Shown here piece after piece: positions 59,196-64,000 of a stretch of 64,000 nucleotides of DNA. The notes under the pieces were generated by a model. The model made no database searches and was not told the origin of the DNA. It saw only the letters and a program-made list of their open reading frames with translations. Origin of the DNA: Saprospiraceae bacterium (GTDB lineage Bacteria; Bacteroidota; Bacteroidia; Chitinophagales; Saprospiraceae); the NCBI GenBank assembly GCA_016722285.1, contig JADKGI010000008.1:124001-188000 (forward strand), written 5' to 3'. How positions within the stretch are numbered: the first letter of the stretch is position 1; every line of letters starts with the position of its first letter. The translations under genes were made by a program, and so were the position numbers.

Positions 59196-59942
59196 ATGGA
59201 ACATAAATATTCAATAGTAACAGAAAATCTTACTAAGAAATTCGGAGACTTCAAAGCAGTGGACGGGATAAGTTTCGAGGTGAATAAAGGTGAAATATTC
59301 GGCTTCCTTGGTGCAAATGGAGCGGGGAAAACGACAGCAATGCGTATGCTCACAGGTTTGAGCATTCCGACATCAGGTAAAGCCTACGTTGCGGGGTTTG
59401 ACATTTATTCTGAATCAGAAAAGATCAAGTTGAATATTGGCTACATGAGTCAAAAATTCTCATTATATCAGGATCTGAAAGTATGGGAGAATATTGAATT
59501 TTATGGAGGTCTATATGGGATGAGTTCATCTCAAATAAAAAGTACTACTAAAGAATTATTGAGTAAGCTGGAAATAGAGAAGGAAAGTAACTCATTGGTA
59601 AAAGAACTCCCTCTGGGGTGGAAGCAAAAACTTGCTTTTTCCATATCTATCATGCATCATCCCAAAATAGTTTTTCTTGACGAACCAACTGGTGGGGTGG
59701 ATCCAGTGACAAGAAGGCAATTTTGGAACATGATTTATGATGCTGCAGCAGAAGGTATTACTATTTTCATTACTACCCATTATATGGATGAAGCAGAGTA
59801 TTGTGAGCGGGTGGCTATCATGGTAGATGGCAAAATAGAAGCATTGGATAAGCCTTTTGCCTTGAAATCCCGTTTTAAAACTGATTCTATGGACGATGTA
59901 TTTTACAGATTGGCAAGGCAAGCCCAAAGAAGCGATAATTAA
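59196..59942 (+). CDS. ABC exporter ATP-binding protein, second of two
   Basis: The 248-residue ATPase has Walker A GANGAGKTT, Walker B IVFLDEPTGGVD and the H-loop TTHYMDEAEY with its His kept. The signature is degenerate, PLGWKQKL in place of LSGGQ. It corresponds to the second half of YbhF. It follows the first ATPase after six bases and is followed by the permease gene after seven. The differing defects of the two ATPases suggest an asymmetric heterodimer. Confidence 0.93.
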   Translation: MEHKYSIVTENLTKKFGDFKAVDGISFEVNKGEIFGFLGANGAGKTTAMRMLTGLSIPTSGKAYVAGFDIYSESEKIKLNIGYMSQKFSLYQDLKVWENIEFYGGLYGMSSSQIKSTTKELLSKLEIEKESNSLVKELPLGWKQKLAFSISIMHHPKIVFLDEPTGGVDPVTRRQFWNMIYDAAAEGITIFITTHYMDEAEYCERVAIMVDGKIEALDKPFALKSRFKTDSMDDVFYRLARQAQRSDN

Positions 59943-59949
59943 ACTAGCT

Positions 59950-61056
59950 ATGGAACAACTTTTAGCTTTTGTACGTAAAGAAGTTTATCATATACTGAGA
60001 GACAGAAAGACACTTTTGGTCTTGTTTGGTTTGCCGATTGCACAAATCTTGCTATTTGGATTTGCATTGTCAAACGAAGTAAAGAATACCAAAATATTCA
60101 TGTGTGATTTGGCCAAAGACAATTTTAGTTTCCAATTGACTGAAAAAGTACATGCCAGCAAATATTTCAATGTAGTTGGTAGTATAGACATTCCTAATGA
60201 GGCCGATGAAGTTTTGAGGAAAGGATCAGCTCACTTAGTCATGGTAATTCCTGCTGATTTTTCCACAAAATTGAGCCATTCTAATTCTGCATCTATTCAG
60301 TTGATTACAGATGGTACAAATCCGAATTTGGCTTCAACTATTCAGTTGTACCTCCGGAATATTATAAATGATTTTAGAAATCAGGTCTTTGAAAAAATCG
60401 AATTGCCATATACCATTGAAGTAAAATCCAGAATGTTGTACAATCCGCAACTTAAAGGAGCATACACTTTTGTTCCGGGTGTAATGGCCATGGTGTTGAT
60501 GATCATCTGTACCTTGATGACTTCTGTTTCGATAGTGAAAGAAAAAGAACTTGGAAATATGGAAATGCTCCTCGTATCACCTATGAATCCTTTGATTGTA
60601 ATATTTTCAAAAGCTATACCTTATCTGGCACTTAGCCTTTTTATAGTGACTGTCATTCTGGGTCTAAGTGTTACATTACTGGAAGTACCTATTCGAGGGA
60701 ATATATTTTTACTGTATGGGGTTTGCTTAATATTTATTATAGCATCTTTGGCGCTCGGACTTGTCATCTCTTCAATTACCAATTCACAGCAGGTAGCCAT
60801 GATGATTTCTTTAATGGGGATGATGTTGCCTACCATCATGTTTGGCGGTTTTATGTTTCCGATTGAAAACATGCCAATACCGCTTCAGGTTATATCGAAT
60901 ATTGTCCCTGCCAAATGGTTCTATTATGCTATTAGCGGAATTATGATAAAAGGAATGGGGATTAAGTCCGTGCTTAAAGAAATATCCATCCTATTGGTTT
61001 ATGGCACAGTATTTATAATAATCAGCTACAGGAATTTTAAAATAAGATTGGAATGA
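59950..61056 (+). CDS. ABC-2 type permease, first of two
   Basis: The permease of about 368 residues has an N-terminal helix, a large extracytoplasmic domain (about residues 40-165), and five C-terminal helices with LGNMEMLLVSPMNPLIVIFS and IMFGGFMFPIENMP. This is the YbhS/YbhR layout. A longer frame opens at 59896, inside the preceding gene; the ATG at 59950 fits the family start (MEQLLAFVRKEVYHILRDRK). It overlaps the second permease by four bases. Confidence 0.92.
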   Translation: MEQLLAFVRKEVYHILRDRKTLLVLFGLPIAQILLFGFALSNEVKNTKIFMCDLAKDNFSFQLTEKVHASKYFNVVGSIDIPNEADEVLRKGSAHLVMVIPADFSTKLSHSNSASIQLITDGTNPNLASTIQLYLRNIINDFRNQVFEKIELPYTIEVKSRMLYNPQLKGAYTFVPGVMAMVLMIICTLMTSVSIVKEKELGNMEMLLVSPMNPLIVIFSKAIPYLALSLFIVTVILGLSVTLLEVPIRGNIFLLYGVCLIFIIASLALGLVISSITNSQQVAMMISLMGMMLPTIMFGGFMFPIENMPIPLQVISNIVPAKWFYYAISGIMIKGMGIKSVLKEISILLVYGTVFIIISYRNFKIRLE

Positions 61057-62174
61057 CAACATTTATTTTTATTCTTAAAAAGGAATTCAGGCAAATATTC
61101 AGAGATCCGGCTATCATTAGAATAATATTTATTATGCCTATGATGCAATTGATAATACTTCCATTTGCAGCTGACTATGAGGTGAAAAATATTAATATTG
61201 GCATTGTAGATCACGACCATTCCGACTATTCAAGGGAGTTGATCTCCAAAATAGAAAATTCTACTTATTTCAGATTAACAGGTTATACCAATACATTCAA
61301 AGAAGGGCTCAAATGGGTTGAAGACGAAAAAGCAGACTTAATAGTCGAGATCCCAAACAGATTTGAAGCTGAACTTATAAAAGAAAGTAAAGCAGATTTG
61401 CTTTTAGCTGTCAATGCGGTAAACGGAACAAGAGGTAATCTTGGTGCTGCTTATACATTAGGCATTATACAGCAATTCAATCAAAATATCAGAGCAAAAT
61501 GGTTTCAGATGCCGGATTTTAATCCTGAACCTATAATTGATGTTACTTATTCAAGCCTTTATAATCCTTTAAGCAATTATCAGTTTTTCATGGTGCCGGG
61601 GATACTTGCGGTATTATTAACTATGGTAGGAGGTTTCCTGTCTGCATTAAATATTGTTAAAGAAAAAGAGATTGGCACAATAGAACAACTCAATGTGTCT
61701 CCTATCAAAAAATATCAGTTTATTGGTGGTAAGGTTGTGCCATTCTGGCTATTAGGTTTTGTAATATTAACTATTGGATTAATTATTAGTTTTATTGTTC
61801 ATGGCATAGTTCCTGGCTCAAACATTGGCGTACTATACCTGTTTACCGCCATATATATGTTAGCCATTCTGGGTTTCGGATTATTACTATCCAATTTTAC
61901 GAATACGCAACAACAAGCGATGATGGTTGCATTTTTTTTTATGCTTATTTTCATACTGCTGAGTGGTTTATACACGCCCATTGAAAGTATGCCGGGCTGG
62001 GCACAGAAGGTAGCTGCACTTAATCCTGTAACTTATATGGTAGAAGTTATGAGAATGGTTTTAATGAAGGGGGCAATACTAAGAGATATCCTTCCTCAAT
62101 TGAAAATTATCACATTGTATGGTGTGGTTTTGAATCTTTTGGCGATTTACACATATAGCAAGCAAAATAGTTAA
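61053..62174 (+). CDS. ABC-2 type permease, second of two
   Basis: The 373-residue permease starts TFIFILKKEFRQIFRDPAII and has the same layout as its neighbour, with IGTIEQLNVSPIKKYQFIGG and LSGLYTPIESMPGWAQKVAA. The two permeases should form a heterodimeric membrane channel with the two ATPases, the fusion protein and TolC. Substrates cannot be read; YbhFSR-type systems export toxic compounds. Its end overlaps the end of the convergent GTPase gene by four bases. Confidence 0.92.
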   Translation: MTTFIFILKKEFRQIFRDPAIIRIIFIMPMMQLIILPFAADYEVKNINIGIVDHDHSDYSRELISKIENSTYFRLTGYTNTFKEGLKWVEDEKADLIVEIPNRFEAELIKESKADLLLAVNAVNGTRGNLGAAYTLGIIQQFNQNIRAKWFQMPDFNPEPIIDVTYSSLYNPLSNYQFFMVPGILAVLLTMVGGFLSALNIVKEKEIGTIEQLNVSPIKKYQFIGGKVVPFWLLGFVILTIGLIISFIVHGIVPGSNIGVLYLFTAIYMLAILGFGLLLSNFTNTQQQAMMVAFFFMLIFILLSGLYTPIESMPGWAQKVAALNPVTYMVEVMRMVLMKGAILRDILPQLKIITLYGVVLNLLAIYTYSKQNS

Positions 62175-63880
62175 TCTTTCATTTGGATTAGTTCAGTGCG
62201 TACTTCCTTCTGAACCTTTTGGAGTCTTGTGAGTGTTAATCCTTCTGTTTCAAGTAATTGATCAAACTGGAAGAAATTTGACTCAATTTTTTGTTTGATC
62301 CGTTGGGTGTAGTCCGACAATTTATCTGATACTTCTTCCTGCATTTTGGATCGGCCGATTATTATTTCTTCTTCAAATTTTTTAATGACTTTATTTCTGT
62401 TTAGACCGAGTGTAACACCAGCAAATAACACACCAACAGCTGTCAGTACACCACCGGTGATATCAAACACTGCCCCTTGAGCTACGGCGGCAAGTATCAC
62501 ACCTACGATCGCCATGCCTCCGCCAGCTGCCAGATTCGGTGTCATTTTAGAGGATTCTGAGACCATACTTTCATCATAAAAATTGGCAGCAGTATTCATA
62601 AACTGATTGAAACTTTGTTGCAGATCTTTCAATACATTAATCCTTCTCTCTGCTATATCAGCATATATCTCATCATTATTTTTCAATATTGTTTCAGAAT
62701 ATCTCAATTTATTGTCCACCAGTTTTCCCATTATCTGAATGTTTTCTGCCACATCAATTATTCCATTTTGTAATTTATCTCGCAGGGATGTATTTAATTT
62801 CAATTCGAAATCGTTTGCCTGGGATGTCAACCATTCTTTCAGACTTGACTCTTTACCAAAAATAGAGCTGAATGAGCGCTTTACCACACTAATGAAAGAA
62901 AGACCGGCTTCCAGATCAATCAGTTTTTGCCTGGTAATGTTGTCATAACTATCAAGTAGGCTTTCTGTAAGAAACTGAATTTGCTTTTCAGTTTTCTTGT
63001 GCTGGGTATCAATCAACTCTCTTATTTCGGTTCTGAATTTTACATCTACTTCATATTGCCTGATCCTGGTGGACATAGACTCATCAAGTTTTTCTGAAAT
63101 AGTGAGCAACGTATTTACATTATTTTGGAATTTTAGCATCGGTGCTTTTCCTTCCATTATATTGTTTTGGATATATGCTTTTATTTCCTTAAATCCTGAA
63201 ATGTCATGGTAGTTTTCTATCTCAAGTTTTGCCGATACTGCAAACACCTTAGGATCGGATATACCTTTTTCATGGGCATGTTTTAACACGCCGTCTATGT
63301 TGATTTTGAGATCAGCTTCCGGCAATAAATCCTTTTGCTGCAGCACAAATATGATCTTCCTATGCCATTCAGCATTGATATAATTAAAGAAGTCCCATGA
63401 TGATTGCCGGTATGGATTTTTTGCTTCAAACACAAAAACAATCAGATCTGAATAGGGAATAAATTTCTCAGTTATTTCCTGATGATGGGCCACAATAGTA
63501 TTTGTACCCGGGGTATCAACTATGGCTATTTCTTTAAGAATATCTACCGGTTGATAAATTTTCTTTAAATATGGGTTGATTATTTCAATATGTTCTTCTT
63601 CACCATAAATGATCTGCTGTATTGTGTCAGTCATGGGCATTGGAGCCACTTTGCATATTTCTTTATCCGTATCTAAAAGAGCATTGATAAAACTGCTTTT
63701 TCCTGCTTTTACTTCGCCAACTATGACAAACGTAAATGGCGCTTCTAATTGATTTCTTAACTCGGCCAACGTAATTTCTAACTTATCGTGTCCAACTTCT
63801 TTGGTAACATCAATAAGTTTATCAACAGAAATGGCCAATTTGGCTATCTGATGATTTAGTTCCTGGTTAAAATTGTGCAT
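62171..63880 (-). CDS. Dynamin-family GTPase
   Basis: The 569-residue protein has a GTPase domain with G1 GEVKAGKSS (residues 55-63), G3 DTPGTNTI and G4 QQKDLL, then a long helical region and a hydrophobic hairpin (GGGMAIVGVILAAVAQGAVF and a second segment), then a coiled tail. This is the bacterial dynamin-like layout; such proteins bind or remodel membranes, for example under phage or antibiotic stress. It lies alone before a gene of unrelated type, not in a tandem dynamin pair as in some bacteria. The frame is intact. Confidence 0.9.
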   Translation of the reverse strand: MHNFNQELNHQIAKLAISVDKLIDVTKEVGHDKLEITLAELRNQLEAPFTFVIVGEVKAGKSSFINALLDTDKEICKVAPMPMTDTIQQIIYGEEEHIEIINPYLKKIYQPVDILKEIAIVDTPGTNTIVAHHQEITEKFIPYSDLIVFVFEAKNPYRQSSWDFFNYINAEWHRKIIFVLQQKDLLPEADLKINIDGVLKHAHEKGISDPKVFAVSAKLEIENYHDISGFKEIKAYIQNNIMEGKAPMLKFQNNVNTLLTISEKLDESMSTRIRQYEVDVKFRTEIRELIDTQHKKTEKQIQFLTESLLDSYDNITRQKLIDLEAGLSFISVVKRSFSSIFGKESSLKEWLTSQANDFELKLNTSLRDKLQNGIIDVAENIQIMGKLVDNKLRYSETILKNNDEIYADIAERRINVLKDLQQSFNQFMNTAANFYDESMVSESSKMTPNLAAGGGMAIVGVILAAVAQGAVFDITGGVLTAVGVLFAGVTLGLNRNKVIKKFEEEIIIGRSKMQEEVSDKLSDYTQRIKQKIESNFFQFDQLLETEGLTLTRLQKVQKEVRTELIQMKD

Positions 63881-63908
63881 CTGATATATTTATTAAGCGT
63901 CCCAATAT

Positions 63909-64000
63909 TTATTTATACTTATTTATTTTAGACAGGATTGAAATTGCTTCTGGTCCCATACAAAATAAAAGGTCTAAGATACTTAGATTTGGTATAAAAT
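63909..64000 (-). CDS. C-terminal part of a probable WbqC-family protein (partial)
   Basis: The minus-strand frame entering from the right edge reads PNLSILDLLFCMGPEAISIL and ends NKYK-stop at 63909. The PNLSILDLLF...GPEA pattern is what I recall for the end of WbqC-like proteins, a family of unclear function found in glycan gene clusters. Only about 30 residues are present, so the assignment is tentative. It ends 28 bases before the dynamin-like gene and could share its transcript. Confidence 0.5.
   Translation of the reverse strand, partial: FIPNLSILDLLFCMGPEAISILSKINKYK

Noticed and set aside
1..64000. Search for CRISPR arrays, tRNA or rRNA genes and insertion sequences
   Set aside because: No regularly spaced identical repeats, no cloverleaf-like GC-rich stretch in the gaps, and no transposase or integrase motif were found by eye.

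Overview
The window reads as chromosomal DNA of a Bacteroidota bacterium, probably close to Saprospiria or another non-Bacteroidales class. It is AT-rich. It encodes a secreted PKD protein with a gliding-motility-type C-terminal sorting domain, a PorV/PorQ-like protein and a PorE-like OmpA lipoprotein, all type IX secretion hallmarks. It also carries a fused E1 alpha/beta 2-oxoacid dehydrogenase, fused HisB and HisIE enzymes, repeated TAnnTTTG -7 promoter boxes, and little sign of Shine-Dalgarno sequences. No insertion sequence, phage gene, CRISPR array, tRNA or rRNA was seen.

Layout. 1-3.9 kb: tail of probable hisC, then hisB-hisH-hisA-hisF-hisIE on the + strand. 3.9-14 kb: a VWA membrane protein (-), a secreted family often mislabelled asparagine synthetase B, a TPR lipoprotein, a Pit phosphate transporter with its DUF47 partner, a flippase-like membrane protein, and the large PKD surface protein. 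14-23.6 kb: feoAB, recN, an MFS transporter, folE, two tandem universal stress proteins, a DUF1573 protein and a polyprenol-phosphate mannosyltransferase. 23.7-33.3 kb: E1 alpha/beta fusion, uvrB, era with an unknown gene and a CDF transporter, a hotdog thioesterase and a PorV-like protein. 33.4-39.5 kb: gamma-glutamyltransferase, then DUF58, PPK2, an S4-domain protein, nnrD and sirtuin. 39.6-46.2 kb (-): a GltD-like oxidoreductase, korA, korB, a gntK/gnd hybrid remnant and a gluconate permease. 46.4-51.8 kb (-): MBL hydrolase, ribH, TPR protein and AsmA-like protein. 52.4-55.2 kb: deoD and the PorE-like gene. 55.3-62.2 kb: an efflux cassette of TetR, TolC, membrane fusion protein, two ATPases and two permeases. 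62.2-64 kb (-): a dynamin-like GTPase and the tail of a probable WbqC-family gene.

The most important caveat is reading-frame damage. About a dozen otherwise normal conserved genes (hisF, VWA, PKD protein, E1, uvrB twice, nnrD, korA, GltD-like twice, asmA twice, deoD, the gntK/gnd remnant) are each broken by a single-base indel, often in an A/T run, and the PorE-like gene carries one in-frame TGA. This density in housekeeping genes suggests sequence or assembly error more than true decay. I annotate these genes full length and give the break positions.

I found no convincing wholly new multi-gene system. The best leads are a GntK-head/Gnd-tail hybrid ORF, a two-copy imperfect intergenic repeat of about 175 bp, palindromic operators at the promoters of feoAB and the efflux cassette, and complementary degeneracy of the two exporter ATPases.
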